A stretch of 64,000 bases of DNA, from contig CM022666.1 in the NCBI GenBank assembly GCA_012295275.1, positions 16,796,772-16,860,771 on the forward strand, written 5' to 3'. The notes beneath the pieces were generated by a model that was given only the letters and a program-made list of their open reading frames with translations, was not told the DNA's origin and made no database searches. Origin of the DNA: Chrysomallon squamiferum. Its lineage: Eukaryota > Mollusca > Gastropoda > Neomphalida > Peltospiridae. This document shows, piece after piece, positions 1-12,937 of the stretch. The translations under genes and the position numbers were made by a program. Numbering within the stretch: the stretch's first letter is position 1; each line of letters begins with the position of its first letter.

Positions 1-3000
1 TGAGTTTACCAATGTCCTTCCTGTCCACTTTTACATCCAGCTGCAGAACGTCACCTGCAAGACAACACAACATCTGTCAACATCAGATAACATGTCAGCA
101 TTAAACATCTGTCAACATCAGATAACATGTCAGCATTAAACATTAGTCAACATCAGATAACATGTCAACATTAAAGATCTGTCAACATCAGATAACATGT
201 CAGCATTAAACATCTGTCAACATCAGATAACATGTCAGCATTAAACATCTGTCAACATAACATGTCAGCATTAAACATCTGTCAACATCAGATAACATGT
301 CAGCATTAAACATCTGTCAACATCAGATAACATGTCAGCATTAAACATCTGTCAACATCAGATAACATGTCAGCATTAAACATCTGTCAACATCAGATAA
401 CACACTGAGCATCAATAAACAGCATCTGTTGGCATCAGTGAAACCAGTTTGTAGAAATACAGAACCAGATGTAACCAAAAAACTGAACAAACATTTGAAC
501 ACACTACAGGTACCAGACTATTTATCTGGCAGGCTTGGGATTGTAGGTGAGCCAGGTTTCTGGATTTTCATGTTTTCTGCTCTTCCACTAGTAATCAGTG
601 TTTCTGCTGGCATTTCAGACATGGTTACAACTGAAAATTACCATAAACTCACACAAATAATCATGTAACTGTGAAAGGATCACACAACTGCAGTCACACA
701 GAAACTGGCTTTCAAACTACAGGCACTTAAAACAAAATAAATAAATAAATAAAAAGACAGTTTTCTCTTATTTTTGGATTTGTGGAACAGAGAAAAGACG
801 TTTTATATCTGAACAACCTTTTATCATAGAAAACCAATTCAAAAAACAGAAAGTAGAAATATAACACAGACACAAGTACACACAAGAATACTGTTGTTAC
901 CTATTATTTTCAACATCGCTTGAACATACAAGGGAGATAATCCCTCCTCTGCCTTGTTCTTCCACCTGTCTCGTACTGACATCAGGTGTCGGAGAATGAA
1001 GTTTTTGTGCAGCCACGCCCACCCCTCAAACAGCAGCAGCAGTTCTATACTCTTCATCAGCTCAAACACTTTATCTGTCAAATAAAAACTTCAAATTATA
1101 CATACCTGTCACTTCAAATTATATATATATATATTAATTATATCACCTCAATTTATACATATCTGTCAAATAAAAACTTCAAATTATACATATCTATTAA
1201 TTATATCACCTCAATTTATATATGTCTGTCAGTTATAAACCTTCAAATTTTTGTATCTGTCAATTACAATACTTCAAATTATACATATCTGGAATTAAAG
1301 CACTTTAATGCAGATATATACACACATACACACACATGTACATATATAAACACATACACACACATGTACGTGTTATAACAGTGTATGCCTGACCTGTTTG
1401 ATTCAGTGTTGCTGCATGGTCAAGTTTCTCCACAGCTTTTCTCAACACATCTTCACTTGTCTGCTGACCACTGTTCCAGCCACACAGTTTACACAAACAT
1501 TCTGAAATCTAAACACAAAACAATCACATAGTTTACACAAACATTCTGAAATCTAAACACAAAACAATCACACAGTTTACACAAACATTCTGAAATCTAA
1601 ACACAAAACAATCACACAGTTTACACAAACATTCTGAAATCTAAACACAAAACAGTCACATAGTTTACACAAACATTCTGAAATCTAAACACAAAACAAT
1701 CACACAGTTTACACAAACATTCTGAAATCTAAACACAAAACAATCAGTTTACACAAACATTCTGAAATCTAAACACAAAACAATCACATATTTTACACAA
1801 ACATTCTGAAATCTAAACACAAAACAATCAGTTTACACAAACATTCTGAAATCTAAACACAAAACAATCACATATTTTACACAAACATTCTGAAATCTAA
1901 ACACAAAACAATCACAGTTTACACAAACATTCTGAAATCTAAACACAAAACAATCACACAGTTTACACAAATATTCTGAAATCTAAACACAAAACAGCCA
2001 CACAGTATACACAAATATTCTGAAATCTAAACACAAAACAGTCACACAGTTTACACAAACATTCTGAAATCTAAACACAAAACAGCCACACAGTTTACAC
2101 AAACATTCTGAAATCTAAACACAAAACAATCAGTTTACACAAATATTCTGAAATCTAAAGACAAAACAGCCACAGTTTACACAAACATTCTGAAATCTAA
2201 ACACAAAACTATCACAGAAACAGCTTTATTTAAAAACATAAAAACAGCCACAGTTTTAAAAAAAACCATTGTAACATCCAAAAACTACTAACTTTTTTTT
2301 ATGCAAACTACAGCTTTTTCTTTAATTCCAAAACAAAATATCTTAAAATGAATCTTAATTGTTATCATGTAAGATCCATGTAAGCTATAAGAATTTGAAA
2401 AAAAACCTGTTTAACAAGAAAATACTTCTCATACCTGTTTACTCTTTGTTCTTGCTTTGTCCACCTGCAGACTTTTCATCACAATGTGCTCCATGACAAG
2501 CACAACAGAAATGGCTTCTACAAAAATGTTTAAAACTCACATTAACAAGCATTTCACAGTAAACCATTTAAATATTAACATAAAGCTGTTTTCTGCTTTG
2601 AAATCATATAATTTTCTGGTTTTGGGGTTTGAGTAATCACAAATTTACAGTTTTACTGTTTCAGTAATCACAGTTTTCTAATTTTCTTTTTGATTGAGTA
2701 ATCAATTTTATAGTAATACTATTTGACTAATCTCAGTTTTAGTTTTATTGTTTGAGTAATCACAGTTTCAGTTTTATTGTTTGAGTAATCACAGTTTTAG
2801 TTTTACTGTTTGAGTAATCAGTTTCAGTTTTATTGTTTGAGTAATCACAGTTTTAGTTTTACTGTTTGAGTAATCAGTTTCAGTTTTATTGTTTGAGTAA
2901 TCACAGTTTTAGTTTTATTGTTTGAGTAATCACAGTTTTAGTTTTACTGTTTGAGTAATCACAGTTTTAGTTTTACTGTTTGAGTAATCACAGTTTCAGT

Positions 3001-5068
3001 TTTACTGTTTGAGTAATCAGTTTTAGTTTTACTGTTTGAGTGATGATGGACAGAATTACCTTGCTGTGTTTGGTAAGTACAACTGGCCACAGTTTTGATT
3101 GTTTGACAGGAAAATCACGAAAGCTGAGATGTTTACATGAAATAACATAAAACAGCAACACGCGGGCTTGTTCCACGTCACCTGCAAACAAACAAAAATG
3201 TTTTATATCATCTATAAATAAACAAAAATGTTTTATATCATCTATAAATAAATAAAAATGTTTTATATCATCTGTAAATAAATAAAAATGTTTTATATCA
3301 TGTGTAAATAAACAAAAATGTTTTATATCATCTATAAATAAACAAAAATGTTTTATATCATCTATAAATAAATAAAAATGTTTTATATCATCTGTAAATA
3401 AACAAAAATGTTTTATATCATCTATAAATAAATAAAAATGTTTTATATCATCTGTAAATAAATAAAAATGTTTTATATCATCTGTAAATAAACAAAAATG
3501 TTTTATATCATGTGTAAATAAACAAAAATGTTTTATATCATCTGTAAATAAACAAAAATGTTTTATATCATGTGTACATAAATAAAAATTGTTTTATATC
3601 ATCTATAAATAAACAAAAATGTTTTATATCATGTGTACATAAAAAAAATGTTTTATATCATGTGTAAATAAATAAAAATGTTTTATATCATTTGTAAATA
3701 AACAAAATATGTTTTACATCAGTATAAACAAAGAACAACAAACATGTAAAGAAATGTATTTGGTTCATTAAAAACAGGTCAATGAATATTTACAGGATAA
3801 GTAAACAAAATAGGTAATGAAAATGTAAAGAAAGCAACAGGTATCAGAGACACAGATAAAAACAAAAAAACAAACAAACAAACAAAGGCTCACCTTCCAT
3901 TTTACACAGAGCAGTAAACATTCGACTGGAAAACAAAAACAAAATCTGGTGAAGAATAAATTTTCATACATTCCCTTAATTGACAAAGCGATACAAAAAA
4001 GACTTTTTAAAAATCTTACAACAATTTTTATTTACATTTTTAAAAACTAATTTTAACAACTTCACTGAAGACACTTTTATTTAGTGTGTAAAAAACAGAA
4101 TGTTAAAAATACAAAGACAAATACCACAAAGCCTGTTTTCCATAAAGTTTGTTAGCTTCTTTCTCCAGAACAAAAATGGCTTTCCACAAAGACTGCATCA
4201 AATATGACTTATCTGCATTCTGAAACACAATTACAACCTATATAACTAACATTCATTTCAGCTGACATTTTATAGAAAAAAACAATTTAAAATATAACTG
4301 TTAAGATTTGATATTTTTAAAGTTAAACTGTTAAAAACTCTTTAGTTTAATTATGAAGGGTGTTGAAAATAATTCTTAAGTAAGAGTTAAAATACTTGAT
4401 GAAGAGCTTAATACTTGATAAAGAGTTTAATACTTGATAGAGTTAAACACTTGGTAAAGAGTTAAATACTTGGTAAAGAGTTAAATACTTGGTAAAGAGT
4501 TAAATACTTCATAAAGAGTTTAATATTTGATAAGGATTTAAATACTTGGTAAAGAGTTAAATACTTGGTAAAGAGTTAAATACTTGATAAAGAGTTAAAT
4601 ACTTGATAAAGAATTAAATACTTTGTAAGTGTTGAGAAATTCGTTGAGCACACCAACTATTCGTTTCTCGCTGTTTCGTAACACTGGTAGTGCTGGCTGA
4701 GTAGTAGTTGTGCAGGCATTGTACACTTCATTGTGGATGTTACATCTACAACTCTGAAGTTGCTGTAGTAACAAAAATTCACAATTTACAACAGGTTTTA
4801 TGTGTACTCTGTTTTGTGTGTTACATTTTATATGTTACATTTTAGTGCCTTACATTTTAGTATGTTACATTTAGTATGTTACATTTTGTATGTTACACTG
4901 TTTTTCAGTATGTTATGTTTCTGTGTGCTGAACTGAGTTTTATGTGTGACGAAGGTTTGTGTATTTTACATCTAGTTCTGCAGCAGATGCAACAATTGAT
5001 GTTTGTTTCCTTCTTTCTAATTAACAAAGTAAGTGACTGAATGTTTATGGCAATCTGCACACAGACAT

Positions 5069-5119
<51 letters not shown>

Positions 5120-5207
5120 TGATATATACAAACACACAAACATTCAAAGATAACACAGAACTCACATTAACCTGAACACATATACACTCTACACAGTATA
5201 CACAGAG

Positions 5208-5259
<52 letters not shown>

Positions 5260-7772
5260 ACAGCTAGCTGATGTAAAAACTGAACAAACATTGACTACAG
5301 CATCAACAAGAAGTTTCCAGACAACTTCAACAGCAGCAAGTTGAAATATTTCGGTAATGAAGTCTTCAGTGGAAATTCTCTCATCACTCACAAACTTTTC
5401 CAACTTAACATCAAACTCTGAAAAAACAAATACAAAATTTCTCATTGTACAGTCTGTTATAGAAATTCAGATTTGTTTTTGTTTTTGTCTGTCTATTTAT
5501 GTGTTTGTAAAATATCTACCTGTTTTCTTCAATTCAGATTTGTTTTCTGTTTGTCTGTCTATTTATGTGTTTGTAAAATATCTACCTGTTTTCTTCTGTT
5601 CAGATTTCTGTTTTCTGTTTGTCTGTCTATTTATGTGTTTGTAAAATATCTACCTGTTTTCTTCAATTCAGATTTTGGAGAAACATCAGTTTTCTATAAA
5701 ACAGAGAAAATTAGAATAAACACTTCAAAGATGAAATGCAATGTATGACAAATTTACAAACATACATATATAGGTATGTACATGCATACATTCAAACACA
5801 TACACACACACATACATACACATATACACACACATAAATACACACATACATACATACACACACATACACACATACATACATACACACACAGATACATACA
5901 CACATACATACATACATAGATACATAGATACATACATAGATTCATACATTCATACACACATACACACATACATACATACATACGCACATACATACACACA
6001 TACATACATACATACACACATATACACACACATACATACATACACACATATATACATACATACATACACACATACACACATACACACATACATAGATACA
6101 TGCATACATACACACACACATACATACATACATGTATACATACACACACACACACATACATACATACATACATACATACATACACACACACATACATAAA
6201 TACATGTACAGACACTTTTACACTGACAACACGTTATTAATGGCCATATTTGTGATTTTATTATTTTATAAAGTGAAGTACTACAGTGATTCTGTTATAA
6301 AATACAACAATGTGCATATTAACATGTTTCCAGGAAGGGACATTGGCCTGTCTGTTACTGGCTAGAATAGTGATTGGGGAAAAAACAAATAAATAATAAT
6401 TTAGAAAAAATAAATTACTCCTGAAACTTAATTATGTTCATGCGTGCAATTCCTGTTGCATTCTTGCTTCTAATTCTGATTATTCTGAGGAGTATCATTT
6501 TCACCCTCCTCCTTTCAAAGCATTTTGATAAGACATTTTTAGAATTCCTTCTTGTTTTTCTCAAAACTGAAGTCTGAGTAACTAGTACAAGATAGAACAG
6601 AGCAGAGGTGATTAACGTAGGAAGCTAAATAATAAAATATATTAAAAATGTTAAGATAATAAATAAAGAATAAATACTACTTGAGTTGTTATTAAAATAA
6701 TATTTCAAGTTTTAATTACAAAAATACATTCATTTTCCTGGTGTAATTAAAACAATGTTTCGAGTTTTACCTGTAGTTTTGAAGGTGTAACTAAGACAAT
6801 GTTTTGAGTTTTACCTGTAGTTTTGAAGTTGTAACTAAGACAATGTTTTTAACTGTAGTTTTAAGACAATGTTTTGAGTTTTACCTGTAGTTTTGAAGGT
6901 GTAACTAAGACAATGTTTTGAGTTTTACCTGTAGTTTTGAAGGTGTAACTAAGACAATGTTTTGAGTTTTACCTGTAGTTTTGAAGGTGTAACTAAGACA
7001 ATGTTTGGAGTTTTACCTGTAGTTTTGAAGGTGTAACTAAGACAATGTTTTGAGTTTTACCTGTAGTTTTGAAGGTGTAACTAAAACAATGTTTTGAGTT
7101 TTACCTGTAGTTTTGAAGGTGTAACTAAAACAATGTTTTGAGTTTTACCTGTAGTTTTGAAGGTGTAACTAAGACAATGTTTGGAGTTTTACCTGTAGTT
7201 TTACCTTTTGAAGGTGTAACTAAGACAAATTTGGAGTTTTTTACCTGTAGTTTTGAAGGTGTAACTAAGACAATGTTTGGAGTTTTACCTGTAGTTTTGA
7301 AGGTGTAACTAAGACAATGTTTGGAGTTTTACCTGTAGTTTTGAAGGTGTAACTAAAACAATGTTTTGAGTTTTACCTGTAGTTTTGAAGGTGTAACTAA
7401 GACAATATTTGGAGTTTTACCTGTAGTTTTGAAGGTGTAACTAAGACAATGTTTGGAGTTTTACCTGTAGTTTTGAAGGTGTAACTAAGACAATGTTTGG
7501 AGTTTTACCTGTAGTTTTGAAGGTGTAACTAAAACAATGTTTTGAGTTTTACCTGTAGTTTTGAAGGTGTAACTAAGACAATGTTTTGAGTTTTACCTGT
7601 AGTTTTGAAGGTGTAACTAAGACAATGTTTGGAGTTTTACCTATAGTTTTGAAGGTGTAACTAAGACAATGTTTGGAGTTTTACCTGTAGTTTTGAAGGT
7701 GCTGATGACTCTGGTACGGCTAGTTTTCGTTTTACTCCTTTCACTGCTGCTTGCTCCGAGTTTCGTCTTTGT
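1..7772 (-). CDS. ICE1: ICE1, C-terminal exons 13-23 (partial at window edge)
   Basis: Exons: 7685-7772, 5654-5693, 5290-5417, 4622-4762, 4125-4219, 3894-3925, 3060-3181, 2435-2517, 1394-1508, 901-1074 and 1-54 (incomplete). Phases join throughout except 3060-3181 to 2435-2517, where one nucleotide is unexplained; a GC donor near 3066 would solve it. The exon at 1394 has two candidate acceptors (1501 or 1508); 1508 keeps phase 0. After a basic linker (VKGVKRKLAVPESS) the protein becomes helical and Trp/Leu-rich, e.g. DFITEIFQLAAVEVVWKLL, ARVLLFYVISCKHLSFRDFP and ELMKSIELLLLFEGWAWLH. This fits the conserved C-terminal domain of ICE1. The stop codon lies outside the window. Total coding length here is about 6.3 kb (about 2,100 codons), close to the roughly 2,270 residues I recall for human ICE1. 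Confidence 0.75.
62..410. repeat. 35-bp minisatellite upstream of ICE1 exon 23 acceptor
   Basis: About ten copies of a 35-bp unit around AACATCTGTCAACATCAGAT, starting eight bases beyond the exon acceptor. On the gene strand units contain TGTTGACAG, which resembles an acceptor. Confidence 0.9.
411..900. other. Intron sequence, no gene seen
   Basis: Unique AT-rich intron of ICE1 between exons 22 and 23. A 79-codon open frame at 429-668 has no splice or homology support. Confidence 0.5.
1094..1375. repeat. Degenerate AT-rich repeat and (CA)n in ICE1 intron
   Basis: Imperfect copies of a unit around ACTTCAAATTATACATATCTG, then CACATACACACACATGTAC. Confidence 0.7.
1491..2210. repeat. 44-bp minisatellite made of the ICE1 exon 21 acceptor boundary
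   Basis: About 16 copies of a 44-bp unit. On the minus strand each reads TTTAGATTTCAG|AATGTTTGTG and so on, which is the real acceptor and the first ~20 exon bases, followed by intron-like sequence. Confidence 0.9.
2640..3040. repeat. ~28-bp minisatellite beside ICE1 exon 19 donor
   Basis: About 13 copies of ACTGTTTGAGTAATCACAG-type units. On the gene strand each contains ACTCAAACA|GTAAAACT, a donor-like sequence also found at the exon-proximal end. Confidence 0.85.
3183..3720. repeat. 30-bp minisatellite beside ICE1 exon 19 acceptor
   Basis: About 18 copies. On the gene strand units end TTTTTGTTTATTTACAG or ...ATAG, and the last one (TTTGTTTGTTTGCAG) is the acceptor of the exon ending at 3181. 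Confidence 0.9.
4380..4625. repeat. 19-bp minisatellite beside ICE1 exon 16 donor
   Basis: Copies of AAAGAGTTAAATACTTGGT. On the gene strand this is a variant of the exon end and donor, AAA|GTATTTAA. Confidence 0.8.
5070..5255. repeat. Two (CA)n microsatellites
   Basis: CA runs at about 5072-5115 and 5211-5253 in ICE1 intron sequence just after the donor of exon 15. Confidence 0.95.
5466..5690. repeat. ~62-bp minisatellite made of the ICE1 exon 14 donor boundary
   Basis: Three to four copies. On the gene strand each contains TCTGAATTGAAGAAAACAG followed by GTAGATATTTTAC, i.e. the exon end and its donor. Confidence 0.9.
5755..6206. repeat. (CATA)n/(CA)n microsatellite
   Basis: About 450 bp of CATACATACACACA-type simple sequence. 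Long Tyr/Val/Cys frames through it are artefacts. Confidence 0.95.
6207..6744. other. Unique AT-rich intron sequence
   Basis: I see no exon, RNA gene or element here; it is an intron of ICE1 between exons 13 and 14. Confidence 0.5.
6745..7684. repeat. ~44-bp minisatellite made of the ICE1 exon 13 donor boundary
   Basis: About 20 copies. On the gene strand each reads CACCTTCAAAACTACAG|GTAAAACTC, matching the last 17 bases of exon 13 plus its donor exactly. Confidence 0.92.
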
Positions 7773-8195
7773 CTTTGAACAAAGAAACCAGTTACAATCC
7801 ATTTCTTTACAACACCAGTATTTACATTTTTTATTTATTCAAATCATTATTTTTATTTCCAGTGACAAAGTGCTTATATAAATCAAGAAAAACAGCTCAG
7901 TTTGGTATAAGTAATATTTGTTTCAAGTTTTCGATGTTAGTTCAATATTTAATATGTTTTAAATGATATTTTTGGTGTGATTGTCTGCATATCTGTGTAA
8001 GGATATATGTATATCTTTGCATGTCTATGTCTGTGTGTGTCTGTGTGTGTGTGTGTGTGTGTGTGTATCTGTGTATCTGTGTTTGTGTGTCTGTCTGTCT
8101 GAACGAGAATGTGTGTATATCTTTGCATCTTTCACTCTTTGTGTGTGTTTAAAAACTCATGTATTTTGAATAAAGACATAACTGAGAATTTTTAC

Positions 8196-11100
8196 CTGAG
8201 ACATGGAGACCCAGTGTGTGCAGACTTTTCTGTCTGGCTGTGACTTCTTGTTAACCTGGTTTCTCTCACGTCACACTGAGATTTCTGAGGCTTCACTGCA
8301 ACAGCATCAGCAGGCACCTCGGCAGCAAACTTTGGCAGTTTGTGGAGGATGGTGTCGTGTTTGGGCTGATGAGCAACTCGACTTTTCTTCAGCACATGAG
8401 TGAGTGGTAGACACTCACCTGTCATCAGACACTGCAACCTTTCACCTGTAACTTTGTCTTTCAACTTTTTAGCTGTAACTTTGTCTTTCAACCTTTCACC
8501 TGTAACTTTGTCTTTCAACCTTTCACCTGTAACTTTGTCTTTCAACTTTTTAGCTGTAACTTTGTCTTTCAACCTTTCACCTGTATAGTTTTGTTTTATC
8601 ATTTTAGCTGTAACTTTGTCTTTCAGATTTTCTTCTGAAGCTGTTTCTTTCAGGACTTCACCGGACTCAGCTTTTTTAGTTTTCCTGCCCTTTTTCCTGT
8701 GGACGTCAGCTGATTTCAGGGTGGGGGAGGGTGGCAGGGGAGACAGGGGTTTAACAAAGTTAAACAAATCAGTGTCCACAGAGATGAGCTCAGTGTGAAT
8801 CAAGTCCATGACGGATGTAAACATTTCACTCGAGTTGTTTGCGTCGTGTTTTGGAAGGAAAGCAGCAGGAAGACAGGCTTCTTCTGGCGAATCAACAAAC
8901 TCTCTGCCACTTTCCATTTCTGGAACAAACCCCAACACACCATCACTGTCTTGGAACATGTCACTTTTACCAGCAGAGAAACCAAACGAGATCTGAGTTT
9001 CAATCCTGGGTTTTGTGATTTCCTGCTTACACCATTCATTGTCAGACTGTACCAGCGTCTTCCCATCTCTTCCTCCATGTGTCTGATTATTTTTATTTAT
9101 CACACAAACTGTTTCTTCACACTGACTGAGTGATGTTGTCTCACAGTTTGTTTGTTCAGGTCTCTCTGTGTCTAAGTTTGACATGACACAGTTTGACATG
9201 ACACTAGCAGGGTGACATGACGTGTTCCTGTCATGTTGGCCAAACACAGGTCTGAATGCACTGGACATGTCAGTTGACAACAAGCGAGTCACTCTCTTAT
9301 TTCTCTCTTCAGTGTGCTTGTCATGTGACCTGTCTGTCACATGACTGTTTAAACTAAACCCATTTCTTTCACCTCTCATTTCACCAGTGTTTGTAAAACA
9401 CAAATTATCTACATCAACCAATTTCTTAACATTTTCAGTTTCTTCATCAACCATTTGTTTAACATTTTCAGTTTCTTCATCAACCAATTGTTTAACATTT
9501 TCAGTTTCTTCATCAACCAATTGTTTAACATTTTCAGTTTCTACATCAACTAATTTTTTAACATTTTCAGTTTCTTCATCAACCAATTGTTTAACATTTT
9601 CAGTTTCTTCATCAACCAATTGTTTAACATTTTCAGTTTCTACATCAACTAATTTCTTAACATTTTCAGTTTCTACATCAACTAATTTCTTAACATTTTC
9701 AGTTTCTACATCAACTAATTTTTTAACATTTTCAGTATCTGTATAAATCAACTGTTTCTCATTTTCAGTTTCTACATCCACTAACTGTTTCTCATTTTCA
9801 GTTTCAATATCAACCAATTTTTTAACATTTTCAGTTTCTACATCAATCAACTGTTTCTCTTGTTCTGTTTCTACATCAATCAACTGTTTCTCTTGTTCTG
9901 TGTCTACATCAATCAACTGTTTCTCTTGTTCTGTGTCTACATCATGTAAATATCTATCATCAGCCGAGTGTCTGACACTGGAGGCTGGTTTTAAAGATTT
10001 GCTGTTGTAATCACTAGAACCAGCCTCCAACGTCTTCCCACTGCTCAGTCTGTTTAGCTTTTTTGTCTTCCTAACCTTAACCTGTAAAGACTTTCTACCT
10101 GAACATTTCCCAGGTGTTGAAATGTTACTTTCTGATTTATCACAGAAATCGTTCTGTGTTTGTTGTGAAGATGAAGGGGACAAGTCATTCTGTTTGTGAT
10201 CTTTGCTTGGACGAGAGCTGGCAGACAGACTGGCCTGTGAAACAGCAGACTCACTCAGTGATTCCTCGTCCAGTCTGCTGTGTTTACTTTGAGGAGTTCT
10301 CTGTTCTGTGTCAGAGCTCTCCTCACTGTCAGACGTTGCTGGACAAAATTCAGATGAAACAATTCGATGCTGAGTTTTCTTCCTGCTAACTCTGTCTGGT
10401 TTCAAACGTCCTCTCTTCTTCACCACTTTATTTACCACCTTACAAGTTAGCACTTCATCAGCTGTCTTACTCACCACTTCATCAGCTATCTTACTCACCA
10501 CTTCATCACCATCAGGTGAATTGTTCACCACTTCATCACCATATCTTGTTCACCACTTCATCACCATCAGGTGAATTGTTCAGCACTTCATCAGCTATCT
10601 TACTCACCACTTCATCACCATCAGGTGAATTGTTCAGCACTTCATCACCATCAGGTGAATTGTTCAGCACTTCATCACCATCAGGTGAATTGTTCAGCAC
10701 TTCATCAACTATTATTTTCTTGTTGTCATTAATGTCTGTCAATTTCTTACATGCAGGAGACATCCTTAGTCTGGATAATGAAACTTCATTTTCTGATTCA
10801 TCACTTTCCTCAGATAAATTACTTTCAGTGTTCACTTTATCCTTACTTTCAGTGTTCACTTTATCCTTACTTTCAGTGTTCACTTTATCCTTACTTTCAG
10901 AGTTCACTTTATCCTTTTTCAGTGTTCACTTTAACTTTCAGTGTTCACTTTATCCTTACTTTCAGAGTTCACTTTATCCTTACTTTCAGGATAATGAAAG
11001 TTCACTTTTCCTGATTCAGTGTTCACTTTATCCTTACTTTCAGTGTTCACTTTATCCTTATTTTCAGAGTTCACTTTATCCTTACTTTCAGTGTTCACTT

Positions 11101-12419
11101 TATCCTTACTTTCAGTGTTCACTTTATCCTTACTTTCAGAGTTCACTTTATCCTTACTTTCAGTGTTCACTTTATCCTTACTTTCAGAGTTCACTTTATC
11201 CTTACTTTCAGTGTTCACTTTATCCTTACTTTCAGAGTTTACTTTATCCTTACTTTCAGTGTTCACTTTATCCTTACTTTCAGAGTTCACTTTATCCTTA
11301 CTTTCAGTGTTTACTTTATCCTTACTTTCAGTGTTCACTTTATCCTTACTTTCAGAGTTTACTTTATCTTTACTTACATCATATTCATAGTTCAGTTTAC
11401 AAGCAGATAAGTCACTTTTGAAGTTAGTTTTTTCCTGTACAGGCTGAAAGGTCACAGAAGACAAGTGGCTAACATCAAATGTCATTGAGCCCTTTCTTTT
11501 GGTTTCATCCGCCCAATGTTTTCCAGTTCTACTCCCAGGTTTGCCTCCAGTCTGCAATTCACATTCCTCTGATCTGACAGACAACTGTGAGTCACTCTCT
11601 GCGTCTAACTCACACGTCTCCTGTCTCGTGTCACTCACTGAGCTGTCTCTGTTGAGAGACGTCTCCACTGACTTTATTTTCACCTTTTCACACAACAATG
11701 AACTGCAGAAATCTTCTTGGTTTTCTGAATTTCCTTTCACTGTGATTTCAGATGTATTCCTGAACAAGACTTCATCTACTGAAATCTGTGAATCAACAGA
11801 ATTCCCTGCACCAGGTGAAAACTCTGTATCAACCAGAGTCTCAGCACTGTTTTCTTCCACATAAATATCACGTTCCAACCAGATATTTTCACCAGATATC
11901 TCATTGTCTACTTTCCATTTGAGTCCTGTATCAGCAGACTTCTTGAGTGACACTGAGTCATCTAATTTCAGACTGAGTCCTGTATCTGTAGATTTCTTGA
12001 GTAACATTAAGTCATAAACTTCATCTTCTTTATCATGTGTTATTACTTTTTCCTTCATCACAGATATCTGAGTTATCTTCTTTATCATGTGTTATTACTT
12101 TTTCTTCATCACAGATATCTGAGTTATCTTCTTTATCATGTGCTATTACTTTTTCTTCATCACAGATATCTGAGTTATCTTCTTTATCATGTGTTATTAC
12201 TTTTTCTTCATCACAGATATCTGAGTTATCTTCTTTATCATGTGTTATTACTTTTTCTTCATTTCTATTCTGATTGGTTTCTGCATTTACATCAGAAAAC
12301 CTGATTGGCTCAAACTGACAGGAAGCATGCTTCATCGGTGATAAGCTGTTTTCAAATACTGTGATGACTTTTTCTTCTGTCAGATATCTGAGTTTTCTTC
12401 TTTTCACTACTTTTTTCTT
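8196..12419 (-). CDS. ICE1: ICE1 giant central exon, acidic and repetitive, with frame breaks
   Basis: This exon of about 4.2 kb encodes a disordered Glu/Lys/Asp/Ser-rich region. It is built from unrelated coding minisatellites: a 17-residue unit around EEKVITHDKEDNSDICD (12010-12260), an 8-residue unit ESKDKVNT (10830-11370), a 10-residue NNSPDGDEVL unit (10490-10700), an 11-residue ETENVKKLVDV unit (9400-9940) and a 9-residue LKDKVTGER unit (8440-8630). A unique part contains a PLSPLPPSPT motif followed by KKGRKTKK. The donor after CTCAG ends the exon at 8196 in phase 2. The start near 12419 is inferred from phase and a weak acceptor. As read, the frame is broken three times, each inside a tandem repeat: an extra base near 12052, about 7 bases missing near 10915-10945, and about 5 missing near 10540. 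Assembly errors in repeats, or real alleles, could explain these. A large poorly conserved middle is usual for ICE1. Confidence 0.75.
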
Positions 12420-12512
12420 CAAATCTGATTTTAAAGCATTTTCTAAAAATCAAACTGAAAACAGTGATAAGCTGTTTTCAAATACTGTGATGAGAGAGAA
12501 AGTTCTAAAAAT

Positions 12513-12517
<5 letters not shown>

Positions 12518-12577
<60 letters not shown>
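12518..12577. repeat. (GA)n microsatellite
   Basis: CT on the ICE1 strand, about 100 bases upstream of the giant exon. Just before it, 12455-12500 partly duplicates exon sequence near 12340-12370. Confidence 0.95.
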
Positions 12578-12579
<2 letters not shown>

Positions 12580-12811
12580 CAGCATACAGTATTTATTATT
12601 TTTTCAAATAACAATGTTATACTGCTTAGATAGGTAACAGTTCATTATGTGAGAACAGGTCTATGCTAAAACTGAGTTTCAGTAATTTAAATCTGAAAAA
12701 AGAGACCTTTTTATTTATTTTGTTTTGATGTTACAGCAGTAATAATTTGATGTAGGAAGGTGTATATTATATGTGGTGTTATATGGATTCTGGTATATTT
12801 AGCAAGTTTAC

Positions 12812-12900
12812 CTGCAGATTAACAGGAGTTGGGGGGAGAGGTGACAACAGTGAAGCAACTGGTGACATGGAGAATTTGAAGGAACATTCACTTGCTGTTG

Positions 12901-12937
<37 letters not shown>

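Noticed and set aside
1491-2210. CRISPR-like regular array
   Set aside because: Units are contiguous without unique spacers and correspond to an exon boundary in a eukaryotic gene. The same applies to all other minisatellites in the window.
5725-6215. Poly-Cys/Val/Tyr/Met frames here and at 30571-30982, 34051-34367 and 51137-51617
   Set aside because: Translations of GT/CA and GTAT microsatellites.
8795-9133. Frames on the plus strand opposite the ICE1 giant exon
   Set aside because: Shadow frames of a well-supported coding exon.
10516-11421. 301-codon plus-strand frame rich in Ser-Leu-Tyr-Pro (YFQCSLYP repeats)
   Set aside because: It is the antisense of the ICE1 ESKDKVNT repeat. The minus strand has flanking exons, splice sites and the family match.
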